Of a DNA stretch of 49,074 nt, positions 20,997 through 32,143 are shown piece by piece. Each line of letters opens with the position of its first letter. Within the stretch, counting starts at the first letter, position 1. Source of the DNA: Perkinsus marinus ATCC 50983 (Eukaryota > Perkinsozoa > Perkinsida > Perkinsidae); assembly GCF_000006405.1 (NCBI RefSeq), contig NW_003205879.1, forward strand, positions 1,825 through 50,898, in the 5' to 3' direction. Made by a program: the position numbers and the translations under genes. The notes under the pieces are model-generated. The model worked only from the letters and a program-made list of their open reading frames with translations. It had not been told where the DNA came from and did not search any database.

Positions 20997-23305
20997 TCAC
21001 GCGCCACGAAATTGGGAGCTCACTGGGAATGCATGGCCCTCTTTAGGGAACAACTCCAATACATGGCCTTGAGGACTATCAAATTCAATGTATTCATTAT
21101 GGCGGACAAGCTCTTCCGTGGAGGGCATGGCCATTCCAGTAACTTTCGAATAGAACCGCACAGAGTCGCTCAAGAGCGCTTCTGAAAGACCTGAACGCGA
21201 GCTGATAAATCTAAGCTCATCGTAACTCTACAGTGCAGAGAGCATCCAACTATCAGTATCCTAGCCGCACTATGAAGGATTCTCTCTATCGATCGAACGT
21301 CCACTCACTGGCTTGAATTTGCAAAGGAGTGTTCTTGAAGACCTCTGGTAAATTGGAAGCATACACAGGTGATGCGAGAGGATTCTGAGCAGCCACGTGG
21401 AACTGCAAAGAATGCGTCGCTCCGCCGACGATGATTCTAATTTTCTCACTTTAGCAACGCGACTCTGACAGGCGGACGGCTGCGATACTCTGCAGTCCTT
21501 CTTCAAGCTATCGTAGTCGAGGGCGCCCTGGAGGTATCTAAAAACGCCAGGTGTGGGATTCGATCCCGGGACCTTCCGGATGAGAGTTCCTACATCCACG
21601 CCACCTTATGATTGAGCTCATCAGACACAATAGGATCCGTGTCCTTGTTGATTTGATACGAGTCGCTTCCATTTGTGAGATCAAGATATGGCGAGAGGAG
21701 ACAACACGCCTGACGACCGATCAGAATAGTACAATACGATGAGATAAAACGCCACCTCCGGGGGTTGATCCTGGGTCAAGAGCATCAGAGCCGCGCCCAG
21801 ATTCCCTCCGGCTGAATCGCCTGCTACCGCGACCTGCTGTGCTAGGCCTTCAGACCTCATCCAGCGATAGGTACTCACGCAATCTTCCAAGGCTGCAGGA
21901 GCACTACAGAGAACAGCAAACATAATGACCAGAGAAAACATCCAAGGTTCAATATTGGAGTTCCACCCGTTTCACGTGAAGTGGCGTAATGCTGCATGTG
22001 GAAAACGCGATATGAAATGAATTGGAATTACTTGCCGAATTACACCGTACGAGTCACCTCATTTCGCATAAAGAACATCACGTTTTACACGCAGTAAAAC
22101 ACGTGATGTCTTTGAGAAAATGCTGTTACAAAAATACTTTTTATACAACAGGTATATCTATAGAGATAATATAGTTATCCACTTATAATCAATAATATTA
22201 GTAAGTAATAGGGCAATAATATAATTATTGTTTGTTATTACAATATTCTCTATTCGATTATTATTCTTATCTCCATAGATTTATATATTATTTTTATCTC
22301 CGGTGAAACTCCATTGTATAATACGAAACAGGATCCCTACTTATGCTCCGGCGGGCGTCTGTAGTGCGGGATGATTACACCCTGACAACCACTCTCCTCA
22401 GCCAACTTAGATGCCACTTCATAGTAATATTCTGGGCTGAACAAACAGAAATATCCACCATGAAGATACAGCAACCATTTCGATAACGAATTCTTCGCTG
22501 GCTTTCGTGCCTCAAGAACGTGAGCTGTGCAATAGGGGGATACTTGGGCGAAGGAGAGATTACCTAAATTATGAGGAAATGCAATAGTGATGGAGCGTTC
22601 ATTCTCGTCGGATTTGATTTTTTTCCACAGAAACGCCCTTATCAAGCACGCTGGAAGATTCCACGTAGGTTCAAACGGGGAAGTATAGAAAAAGGTGTGC
22701 TCCCTAGTGACGGTTCGCTCGGTGTCACCCTATGTCACAGGGCGATCTCAACAGGACCATGCATCGATATGAGCAGCAACAACGAGCGGAAGTGGAAGCG
22801 GACCTCTAGCGGACCTCTTCCGTATCATACCAACCTCAACCTAATCAACCTAAGTCACAACCAGAAACCCGAACTGTTATACAGATGAAATCTGTTATGA
22901 AGCAACCAGAAACCCGAACTGTTATACAGATGAAATATGTTATCAAAGGCAACCAGAAACCCGAACTGTTATACAGATGAAATCTGTTATCAAAGCAACC
23001 AGAAACCCGAACTGTTATACAGATGAAATCTGTTATCAAAGGCAACCAGAAACCCGAACTGCTGAGACGGAACCACAAACCTCAACTTTGGATTCTCGCC
23101 CTCCCACACTACATCGCTCCTTCCACGTCCCCCTCTGTCCAATGTCTTTCGAGATCGAGTCGATAACGGCGCGGTCGTGCCAAAATACTCGCTCATTCTG
23201 AGCAAAGTTGTTGGCCATCCTCTTCAGTGTTGTCTTGAGGACATTCCGGGCGAATTGAGAAGGATAATAGGAACGGGGAATTGTGGATGCAGCGGTCGCT
23301 GACAT
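20997..23305 (-). CDS. HSL-type alpha/beta hydrolase (seven exons)
   Basis: Carboxylesterase or lipase of the hormone-sensitive-lipase-like clan (alpha/beta hydrolase fold 3). My exons, all phase-consistent: 23305-23108, 22729-22341, 21903-21756, 21709-21594, 21537-21489, 21402-21309, 21190-20997, giving 395 residues. Key marks: oxyanion motif LLYLHGGYF (H156), HYRRPPEHN then APAALEDCVSTYRWM, nucleophile elbow AGDSAGGNL (S226), SPYLDLTNGS, NPLASPVYASNLPE, acid E335 (SEALLSDS), H384 (PKEGHAFP). Introns are 378, 437, 46, 56, 86 and 118 nt. The first holds a 47-bp minisatellite, the second a family A element, and the 56-nt one a tRNA T-arm-like string. The 46-nt intron could instead be 28 nt from a later donor in the same frame. 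The start ATG at 23305 is plausible; substrate unknown. Confidence 0.85.
21957..22312. mobile_element. Family A element with an AT-rich interior, in a hydrolase intron
   Basis: GGAGTTCCACCCGTTTCACGTG at the left and GGTGAAACTCC at the right, both flanked by ATT. The middle (about 22100-22290) is strongly AT-rich, unlike the 105-130 bp members. It may be a longer subfamily or two half elements around an insertion. Confidence 0.6.
22859..23062. repeat. 45-47-bp minisatellite (4.4 units)
   Basis: Units start at 22859, 22904, 22951, 22997 and 23044, each opening AACCAGAAACCCGAACTG and continuing TTATACAGATGAAAT. Unit lengths of 45, 47, 46 and 47 are not multiples of three, consistent with its place inside the first hydrolase intron. 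Confidence 0.93.
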
Positions 23306-23880
23306 CTACGATGATGCAAAGAAGTGGTAACAATCTGAACACCAGACTCCGAGGTAGTTTTAATGACAGTATGTGATCGATAGACAAAAAAACAGGAGAA
23401 ATTGTTTTTTATACTATTTATAGTGTAAAAGACGGAAAAATGGAGGAACCGGGGATCGAACCTCGCATTTTCCGAGCGAGTCGCTCGGAGCGACAAAAAT
23501 TACAGTTTATCAGCTAGAATGAAAAATCACAGTTTTTTCCGTATTAACTCTCTTTTTCGAAGAGCCGCTGAAGAAGATTTCATTGGGAATATGGAGTTCG
23601 CGGGGATGCCATTCTCTTCAATGTTCAATACTCGTGATTGCCAATCATTCGCGCAATCTCGAATCAACGATGCTGCTGTGACTCTCCCAGCGGTGAAACT
23701 TTTGAAATGCTTTCCTTGAATGTCGACGAGGCTACGCCAGCTCAGCCTCGCTTAGCTTGCAGAGTATCCGTGGATCAGGGCATCTAAGTCGGGGAAGAAT
23801 AAGTCGTTTATGTTATTACTTTCACAAATATGCGAAGGTTTTCCCAGTCTACTTTACCATTGTTTTGAATCACTCAGACT

Positions 23881-24630
23881 GATATCTATGATGACTGATC
23901 CGAAACTGTAAGTTTGTGTATTATTACTGTATTCTCGTATTATTGTAGTAGGTATAAAGCTAAAACCAAAGAATGGTTAAGATCTACTGAAGCTAAGAGA
24001 TTTTTGAAAAGAAAATCCCCGACATTGAAAGGTATATTTTGAAGTTTTCATGTGTCTGTAATTTATTTTGAGATTCTACTTTTTGGTGTTCAACTGCTGT
24101 GAAACAGTTGAGTGAGAGGCAAAAGAAAGTTCAGTCGTCTAAACAATATGATGCTGATGATGACATGATCAACAAATTACTTCTTGTCTTATTGCTCGTT
24201 CTGAAACTAATCATATTTTATCTGTTTATCTTCTATGTAATGATTATGGTGATACGTTTTATCCGTTGGTTGGTGGTAAATCTATTACTAGCCATAAAGC
24301 TCAACGGCTAACTTCGAAACAGTTAGTGGATCAGTACAGGAAGGTTGCGTTTAAACACTCCTGAGGGACTCACAGATTGGAAGAAGAATAAGGTAAGTTA
24401 TAATGAGACATACAAGTAGTTTTGGTGGTGAAATTCTATTGGAGGAGTATTTGGTTGAGGTTAGTGAATAGTATTTTGGAATAATATTATGTATTTTTTA
24501 GACTTTTCGTTAAGATACAGTTGACGTAAACTTACAAATACGTAATAGTATTGACACGTCAAGTGTTGTTTTCACAGCAGTTGTATATTTGTTGAAGATG
24601 AACAAAGTGCAGCTTGGAAACAAAATAAAT
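23881..24630 (+). CDS. Candidate short exons, product unknown (weak)
   Basis: A string of protein-like pieces on the plus strand separated by AT-rich GT-AG intervals: ATG at 23889 (MMTDPKL), then YKAKTKEWLRSTEAKRFLKR, KQLSERQKKVQSSKQYDADD, a frame with ARSETNHILSVYLLCNDYGD, TPEGLTDWKKNK before a GTAAGT at about 24391, and a FGGEILLEEYLVE piece. Several joins work in phase, others do not. Could be a small-exon gene or a decayed element. No domain recognised. Confidence 0.25.
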
Positions 24631-24740
24631 GTAAGTTAATATTCTCCGGAGTCTAGTGAAGTGAGTGACTCACTGTGAGTCTGTCCAGTGGGACCCATGT
24701 GTACTCGATCCATCTTCAAATCAGGTGAGCGGTCTGTTGG

Positions 24741-25265
24741 ATGGAGATGAACGGATGTGGGCTGTTCCTGATCGGCACCAAAGGCGGAAAGTGTTATGCT
24801 TGTGGAGTATGGGAGGAGCCGTCGTATACGCTCCTGTATGCGATTACAATACCACCATGTCTTCCATGTGGACACGACGTTGTCTGTGGTTGGGTTTGCA
24901 TGAGAATGATAAGCCGGAAATCCTGCTCCTGAAGTGCAATAAATACTGCGAAGATCGTCGTATCCGAAGCCTCCAGAAGCTCTACTTCTAGTGACCATCA
25001 CACAAACCAAGGACATCATACGGAAGAGGACCAACGAAAGGTACAACCCTGGACTGCATCGAGGAGACATCGTGAGATCGCTGCCAATCTATGCGATCAT
25101 ATCGTTGCCAGTGGTGACGTTATTAAATAACGTGATTTTTAACGTTGTTAAATAACCCAAATTTTGGGTTACCCAAATTGGGTAGAAAAGCGTGATGCTC
25201 CGGTCAAGACCATCGATGAATTCTTCATACCCCACCAGTCGCGGGAGACTCCTGTAGAGAGATGA
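24741..25265 (+). CDS. RING-like protein with an in-frame TGA or unresolved intron
   Basis: The frame from 24744 encodes GGKCYACGVW, PPCLPCGHDVVCGWVC and SRKSC, then TGA at 24930-24932. The same frame reopens at once and runs 60 codons (REIAANLCDHIVAS near its end). A GT-AG interval 25114-25185 then joins in phase to KRDAPVKTIDEFFIPHQ and a stop at 25263-25265. CxxC, CGH and C resemble IAP-type RING fingers; the last CxxC pair is missing. Alternative: a 41-nt intron from the GTTTGC donor gives CGHDVVCGWC with normal spacing and ends at 24991. VKTIDEFF near the C-terminus resembles a PCNA-binding box lacking its Gln. Could be a pseudogene. Confidence 0.35.
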
Positions 25266-25634
25266 CGAGCAGACAGACTAGCTATAGTCTGAAGCTGCCA
25301 CTAGTGAGTACCAGTGAGAAGTATCGAAACACTCCCTCTGTCCACTATGACCGCGGAAGTGCGCTCTGTACTCGTTTGTGGACACTCTGGAGGAGCTAGC
25401 AGAGTCCATGGAAGCTTCGCGGAAACGTATCGCCGCGAGGTATGACCGGTACAATGCGGAATTACTGTGTATTCAATGAAAGTAAGGCCCGTTAACCAAC
25501 ATGTCCTACGACATTGTTATCTGCTCTGGTTGCTGTTCTTACTACCTGCATTGGAATAATAAAAGCCTGCATTTAAATTCCGTGACTGAGTTGCGTAATA
25601 GTGTTTGGTTCGGTGCGGAAGCAAGGAGATATGA

Positions 25635-26071
25635 ATGAAAATCGCTCAATTTCCCTCCCTATTTTTCTTTCCTCTTTCTTTTCCCTTTTTTCTTCTCATT
25701 TCCCTACTTTTCATCCTCCTCTTTCTCCCCCTTGTCTTTTCCCCCTTCCCTCCAGCCGCTTTTCGTGAAGGATATCTCGGATTAGGATGCCTGTGGAGGA
25801 GACAGATCCTGATCACGGTTCTCAAGAGATTATGGAAGATGTGGGAAGACCAAATTATTCCCAAATTCACATCAGCAATGTTCATACTGCTCACGTAGTA
25901 CATAAGCGTGTACATGACACGTACACCACTCTCATCATATGGTGTGACGGTCATGTTGCGGCTGTGATAGCCCATTCCAGCTCCGGAAAGTACCCATGTC
26001 ATCTAGGCAACTTAGAACCCATGCGAAGTAGGTGGCTGTTCGATTTTTGTGCCTGTCAAGATGACGCGTAA
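25635..26071 (+). CDS. Small hypothetical protein behind a long pyrimidine tract
   Basis: A C/T-rich tract (about 25650-25755) is followed by acceptor-like AG sites at 25755 and 25785, and an ATG at 25787 opens 94 codons to TGA at 26071 (MPVEETDPDHGSQEIMEDVG; later HISNVHTAHVVHKRVHD and LFDFCACQDD). The tract looks like a splice acceptor, cis or trans. No domain recognised. Downstream, 26131-26460 is open on the plus strand but rich in mini-palindromes and not convincing. Confidence 0.35.
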
Positions 26072-26623
26072 AAACATGCTCCATTGCAAAGCAATTCTCA
26101 ACCAGAAAGTCGGTCTCACACACTCAAGTCGTGACGCGAGACACGCGTATCGCGTCTGCGCGATGCTCGACGACCACACACTCAACATTGTTGAGCCAAC
26201 AAGGAGATAATCGTAGCGATGTCTCGACGTTTCGTGCCGTTTCCACGGTCCCCGAATCGAGCGCCCTGTATACGTATAGGCATATCATTCAAAAGATCAC
26301 ACTGTATCTCAAGGGCGTGACTGTTAGCGATAATATCGTTACTAATGGTAACGAGTTCAAGCATGGCAACTTACCATGCTCGAACTCTACTCAGCTAACC
26401 AGCCAATACGAAGACACTGGATTACTAAAAAAACGCAGAATCAGCAATAACCTAGAGTAAGCACTGTAATAGGTAGTCTCTTAATGAGACAGTAATGATC
26501 GGGCTCGCACTCAGAAAACTGAGAAGCGATTATGCCCGCCGTCAGAGGACGCTTCGAAGCAGAAAACTCTGACGGAGAAGAGAGAAGATTATTGGCCAAC
26601 ATGAAGAGGAAACTCCGCGAGCT

Positions 26624-28156
26624 TCACTCAGTAACGTCATCGACCGGAATATTCCTAGGCAGCTCAAGGTCATCCCAGATGTTGTCCAAGGCCGAAACCA
26701 GCATGTCGAGGTCTTCTTCAGAGTGCAACGGCAGAGGTGTGATCCTCACACGTTCAGTGCCCCTGGGCACAGTGGGGTAGTTGATCGGCTGTAAATATAT
26801 GTTGTACTCTTCCAGAAGCTTGTCAGTAACTTGCTTGACCTTGACTGGGTCCCTGACCAACACCGGTACAATGTGACTAGTGCTGTTCATCACGGGAAGA
26901 CCCTTGGACCGTAGCTTAGTCTTCAACTGTTTAGCACGTAACTGCTGCATCTCTCTCTCGACACCCGAGTGGCGTAAGTAACGAACTGATGCAAGAGCGC
27001 CAGCAGCGACTACGGGGGGAATCGCAGTAGTGAAGATAAAACCGGCGGCGTAGGAGCGAACGCAGTCGATGAAGTTTCTGGAGGCAGCTACATAACCACC
27101 GAAGACGCCATAAGCCTTTCCAAGAGTCCCAGAGATAACATCGATGCGATCAGCAACACCATCACGCTCAGCAACTCCGGCGCCATGCTCGCCGTACATA
27201 CCAACAGCATGCACCTCATCACAGAAAGTGAGAGCATTGTATTTCTCAGCAAGGTCACAGATCTTTTCCAGAGGAGCAATGGAGCCAGCCATCGAATAGA
27301 CAGACTCAAAAATGATCATCTTCGGCCTCTCGAGGGGATACGACTTCAAAATGGCTTCCAACTGTTCGAGGCTGTTGTTCTTGAATATAGTCTTCTCACA
27401 ACCTGAATGGCGGATACCTTCGATCATCGAGGAGTGATTCCCCGAGTCGGAAATCATAACGCAGTCAGGCATGATTTTGCCCACAGCAGAAAGGGCGGCC
27501 TCATTGGCTACATAACCGCTGGAGAACACCAACGCGGATTCCTTCTCATGGTTCATTGCCAGCTCTTGCTCAAGCTCAACGTGGTACTTGGTCGTGCCAG
27601 AGATGTTCCTAGTGCCACCAGCACCAGTACCACTCGTGTTGATAGCTTCATGGCAGGCCTGCAATACCACAGGGTTCTGACCCATACCAAGATAGTCGTT
27701 CGAACAGAAGACCATAACCTCTCTAGGAACGCCCGCCTCGTCGTTCTGGCCACGGAATGTCGCCTTGGGGAAAGTACCAACATGCCTCTGTAGATTAGCA
27801 AAGTAACGATACCTTCCTTCTTGCTTCAGCTTGTCAATGTTGTACTCAAACTTCGTCTCGTACATCTTATCGGCCACTCTCGTCACCAGAGACTTCTTCA
27901 CAACACCTTCATCAAGATCGTTATGGATGAGGACAGGCTTCTCAACCACCGACATCACTGGGCAGAGACCGGCAAAAGTCTCAACCGCGGTCTTGTCGGG
28001 CATCCCCTTGGTTCTAGCCACGAAGGGACACACATTCTTAACCTCAGATAGATTCACTGGTAGTGGCGACGAACGCGACGCCACCGCAGCGGCGGCGGCT
28101 ACCTGGCGTAGCTCACCAGAGAAGTGATTACAGGCTTGTTGGGCGACTGCCGACAT
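26624..28156 (-). CDS. ALAS: 5-Aminolevulinate synthase
   Basis: PLP enzyme condensing glycine with succinyl-CoA to 5-aminolevulinate, CO2 and CoA; first step of C4 haem synthesis, normally mitochondrial. A single exon of 510 residues. The ATG at 28156 is the start; one codon further up is TTG. Residues 1-80 are Ala/Ser-rich and fit a targeting presequence, with two Cys-Pro dipeptides (C43-P44, C65-P66) like haem-regulatory motifs. Catalytic core: [57 protein letters not shown] with the PLP-binding Asp, and the Schiff-base lysine K347 in [13 protein letters not shown]. The C-terminal region [16 protein letters not shown] is typical. Complete. A minus-strand pyrimidine-AG lies shortly upstream of the ATG. 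The DRC4 gene lies upstream on the same strand, ending 463 nt away. Confidence 0.98.
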   Translation of the reverse strand: MSAVAQQACNHFSGELRQVAAAAAVASRSSPLPVNLSEVKNVCPFVARTKGMPDKTAVETFAGLCPVMSVVEKPVLIHNDLDEGVVKKSLVTRVADKMYETKFEYNIDKLKQEGRYRYFANLQRHVGTFPKATFRGQNDEAGVPREVMVFCSNDYLGMGQNPVVLQACHEAINTSGTGAGGTRNISGTTKYHVELEQELAMNHEKESALVFSSGYVANEAALSAVGKIMPDCVMISDSGNHSSMIEGIRHSGCEKTIFKNNSLEQLEAILKSYPLERPKMIIFESVYSMAGSIAPLEKICDLAEKYNALTFCDEVHAVGMYGEHGAGVAERDGVADRIDVISGTLGKAYGVFGGYVAASRNFIDCVRSYAAGFIFTTAIPPVVAAGALASVRYLRHSGVEREMQQLRAKQLKTKLRSKGLPVMNSTSHIVPVLVRDPVKVKQVTDKLLEEYNIYLQPINYPTVPRGTERVRITPLPLHSEEDLDMLVSALDNIWDDLELPRNIPVDDVTE

Positions 28157-28618
28157 CAAAGGAACAGAGGAAAACCTGAGGCTGTCATTTCTTCTAGCTA
28201 CTACATGCCATGACCATCTTAGTGCCTTTCACGCTATAGCTGCCACCGACACAGACGAGTGCAAAAAGCGCGCGCCCTGAACAAGGAGGGATTGTTATTT
28301 GAAGGGAAATATTTGCTGTGGTAGCTGCTGTATTATCAGTATCAAGCCGCTTGATTCGAGCGGCATATCCCAAGAGAGATCTTTTCGACCATGTATCAGT
28401 TAGAAAGCGACCGAAGACTGGTCAGTGTGGGGAGACAGAGGGATTGTGTTGCCCCGTAGCGCGGCACAGCTACACTCAACAACTCAACACAAGTCTGTAC
28501 ATTGACGACAATGGAGGTAACGATGATCATGCCAGCAACTTCGGATCAAATCCCATCTCTTCTCGAGGTATACCGTATCTGAGCAAACACTTCGACCACA
28601 ATAGTTAGATGAGCAACT
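28157..28618. other. Spacer between DRC4 and ALAS
   Basis: Presumably holds the DRC4 3' end and the ALAS promoter and leader. No TATA-like box, array or tRNA is evident. Confidence 0.5.
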
Positions 28619-31600
28619 TTACTCGCCCAACTTCGCCTCAAATGTCCGGACAAGCTGAGCGTGGGCTTCTTGTAGCTTTCGCTGTTCCTGAATATATACT
28701 CCTCAATGTTGTGCAATGGGAGAAGGACTTACCTCTTGCAGCTCAAATATGGTATCATCCTTGGAAGTCAACACAGGACGGAACTTCTCAGAGATCTCCT
28801 CGGCCGTCCCTGCCTCGCGATTTGTTGATCTATGCATCTCCACCACCTGGGCGTCCGCTACTTCAAGTGAATCCTGAAACAGTTGAATTCGCCAAGAAGT
28901 CGGAGGATGGTGGTCGACCTACCTGCATGTTCTGCAATTTCTTCTCCAACACAAGGTTCTTCAGTCCACTCTTCGCCTGAACTCCATATATCATCCCTTG
29001 GAACTTGTTCGTGGCAGTGTCGCGTTCCGCTTTAGCAATCTCTAGTTGTTGGTCCAACACAGCTTGCTAAGAGAGGAATCAGTATCCGGAAATATCCTAG
29101 GTTCTCTCATCAGTCTTATTATTATCATTAATATAACATAATATAACATAATATAACATGATATAAATATAACGTTAATATGGTAATCACCTGTAAATCT
29201 ATCTATAATATCATGACAATGTTAATATACTAATAATAATGATACAGGTATACATAATATACAATAATTGATAATATAACCATTCAACCAGATATATCTA
29301 TCATTGTACGACGGTATATTCAATTATATATAAACCATTATATCGCTATCATGTAAGCAAATAAGGCAAACTAGCTTCGTCTATGCAGTCATAATCTACC
29401 ACTTACCATAGCAGCAGCGAAGTATCTTAGGTTAGTCATCGAAAGATATGCATTAGGTCCAGCTCCAGAACGATACATACGATCCCGAATATAATCTCGG
29501 TGATTGTCGGGTGAAAAGTCGATGCGAATATTATTAATAGATATGACAAAGAGAGCAACGTAGGTTCGGTTGAACGTGGAAACAACTCGATCGACTGTAT
29601 CGCAACCTTAGCATCAGCGAGCAACAGTTAGCTCCATACGAAATTTCGTCCAAACGATTCGCATCAGTCTCGAAAGATAACACACATTTTTACCATTTGC
29701 ATATCAAATTGATAATAAATTCTATCTGTCAGCGACTCTAGTTAAATTCTTTACGGGAGAATGCGTCAAAGAAAATCCAAATTTCGGCAATTTTCATCAG
29801 AATCACCAACCTGGAATGTCAACGCTGATAGAGCTTTCTCCTGCTCCCCAATCTTCTCCTTCAACATCGCTATTCTCTTCTTATCTTCTACAAACCTACC
29901 AAAAATAACTTCGAAAATCCCCACGTGTAAATACTCTACTTCGCATATGTTTCTTTCAGTTCCACTACGTCCTGTCTTGCCCGCTTCAGCGGCTCAGAGA
30001 GGGAGGCGTTTTCGCGTTTGAGCTCTCGCCTATGAACAATACGATTAAAAACAGTGTGGGGATCTCCCGAGTTCAGCTGAGGGGAGCGAACATATATTTC
30101 AACAGTGACGGTGAAGATGCGACTTCCCCTAGACAAGCTCAGATCTTCTCATCTTCCAGCCAGCGAATTGAAAACACTGACTGATCGATGACAATACTAT
30201 ATCGGCTAGTCCCATTAGAATCTCGGGAAGGAATAATTCCATCACAAGCTTTTCGTAACAACAACATAACAACGAGCCCTGATCAGAACGTCTCATCGTG
30301 ACGCTCACTGCAGGTTATCGGGCCGATTTGTTGACTTATAGACGAACTCTCTCGTCGTCATACAATCCGCTGGAGACCCATAGCGATGATAAAGTTATAT
30401 CAATTCGCTCACGTGAGACGACAGCGACAAAGCCCTACAGTAGCTTAGCATCAGCCATCTCCCGCTTCTTCATATCCGCATGCTCTTCCTTGAGTCTTTT
30501 TATGAGCTCTAAATTAGAGGTTGTGATATCGCCGTAATACACCTTGATATCCTAGAACAGAGACCGATCTGTCAGAGAGAATTTCTAAGCAGAGTCGTGC
30601 TTGGAATTCCTTCATATTCTTTTGCATCAACTCCTTCACTTGACGGTTCTTCTCCGCTTCAAGGCTTTGCATCTCCGCCCTTCTGTCCTTTTCTCTGTCG
30701 TCTCTAATGACCTTCATCCGTAAGGCGTATCTTAGGAAACTATTGACACTGATGAGGAGAGCTATCGCATGACGGTCGTCCGCGATACTATCACCACACA
30801 TTCATACGTATGATGATATCGTGAAACAACATCTCGACTGAATTCGCGAGCGCTAGGAGATACTGATCGCGCTTTAATGAGATGGTAGTGCCAATCGGAT
30901 CAGAAACGGAATGAGGCCACCAAGGTGTGGATGCCCTCACAATGGGAGTTTGGATGAACAACGTTGCGACACGATCAATCGTTAAGCGTTCCGAATGTGA
31001 CGCATGGAGCCTTCCAAGGGTAACTTACTTCTGCATGAGGTCTCTAGCTTTCCTGTCGTACTCCTGCCTAAGATGGAGCACTCGTTCATCCTGTTTCAGC
31101 TTCAATGCACGTATGTAGGCATCGGAGGCATTTTGAGCTTCCCTCACTTCAACGTGGGTCTGCCGTACCGTTGTGAACGCTTCGTGTTCACGAGGCCTGC
31201 GAGGTGAGGAAGTCACTGCGCCGAGTCAAATCGCGACTCACAAATGCTCTTTCTCAGCGTGCTGTTGAGATATCCTCTCATTAGAGATCCTCTGCTCAAT
31301 CGTTTCGTCTACAAGGTGAAACCGGAGGTGTTTCAGTCGCTAGAAACCAAGCAATTCACGTGGATGGTCACAGAAAATTGTGCCAACCTGCTGAAGAACC
31401 TTCAATTCGATCTGTTGTCGCTCTTGGAGATCCTCGAGTCCTCGCTCCCTGTTACGAAGCTCCGCTTCTCGTTCATCTCGGGTCCTTTTCGCACCTTATC
31501 AGAAATGATATGTTCGCCCGATTCTAATCAACAACAAAATCGAGCAACACGAACACTTTGAAAAACAGTGAGTGAGGTACAGCATTAAAACGAGGTGTAG

Positions 31601-32143
31601 CAAAGACTACGCTAAAAGCTCGCCCCAGTTTTAGTATCAGTCCAAGTGACCTCTTACACGTCCAGAAGTAGTTTATTTTCTCTCGTTCATGTAAAAGCTG
31701 ATTGTACTGTTTCTCGTCGTCCTGAGAGTTTATCCGTTCGGTTACAACTGCGTTGTTATGCCTACTATATATTCTTCGCGAATTTGCCGAGCTTCTTTTT
31801 GCAGCGCCAATAACCTCGCGGCCTCCTCAGGGTCGACTTCTGAACAAGATAAGTTATATTACGTATCACTCCAAATTAAGCAGCAATTTCAATGATTAGA
31901 TTCGAAAGGGCTGTTGACAGAATGGATTATATCAATATCGTTGAAGCTGACTGTCTTGATAGTCGCTACATTATGAGGGCAATTCTTTCAGAACGAACAC
32001 GCGTATGACCGTAAGAATAGTTTCGACGAGACTAAGGATAAACTATTTGAGGACGGCTGGAACGTCCGACATCTGCCATTACTGTTGGCCTTGTTGGCAT
32101 TAGCGGCGCTTTTCTTCCCTTTCTTAGCCTTCTTTGGAGGCAT
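28619..32143 (-). CDS. DRC4: Dynein regulatory complex subunit 4 (GAS8-like), 13 exons
   Basis: Coiled-coil subunit of the nexin-dynein regulatory complex of motile axonemes. Exons: 32143-32083, 31839-31766, 31721-31658, 31494-31388, 31339-31242, 31196-31029, 30730-30601, 30551-30439, 30029-29940, 29895-29811, 29066-28923, 28873-28733, 28687-28619. They total 1344 nt in perfect phase, 447 residues; human GAS8 is 478. Signature stretches: MPPKKAKKGKKS start, QIREEYIDDEKQYNQLLHER, AELRNRERGLEDLQERQQIE, DIKVYYGDITTSNLELIKRL, LKNLVLEKKLQNM, and C-terminal LVRTFEAKLGE. Almost wholly coiled coil. Introns are 243, 44, 163, 48, 45, 298, 49, 409, 44, 744, 49 and 45 nt. The seventh (30600-30552) is GC-AG. 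The eighth carries a family B element. The tenth is AT-rich. Implies a flagellated stage. Confidence 0.95.
30045..30106 (-). mobile_element. Family B fragment in a DRC4 intron
   Basis: Minus strand CACTGTTGAAATATATGTTCG then CTCCCCTCAGCTGAACTCGG. It matches the left half of the ferlin-intron family. It lies near the 3' end of intron 30438-30030, so here it does not supply the donor. Confidence 0.6.

Noticed and set aside
21535-21606. tRNA gene
   Set aside because: The T-arm-like part has only three good pairs and no matching acceptor stem, and it lies inside a short intron of the hydrolase. The sites at 18320 and 23450 fail in the same way.
24930-24932. Selenocysteine codon
   Set aside because: The position does not match the missing zinc ligand, no downstream recoding hairpin was seen, and an intron or pseudogene explains it more simply.
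24636-25070. 144-residue minus-strand protein
   Set aside because: Shadow of the plus-strand RING-like frame; no domain, splice or start support.
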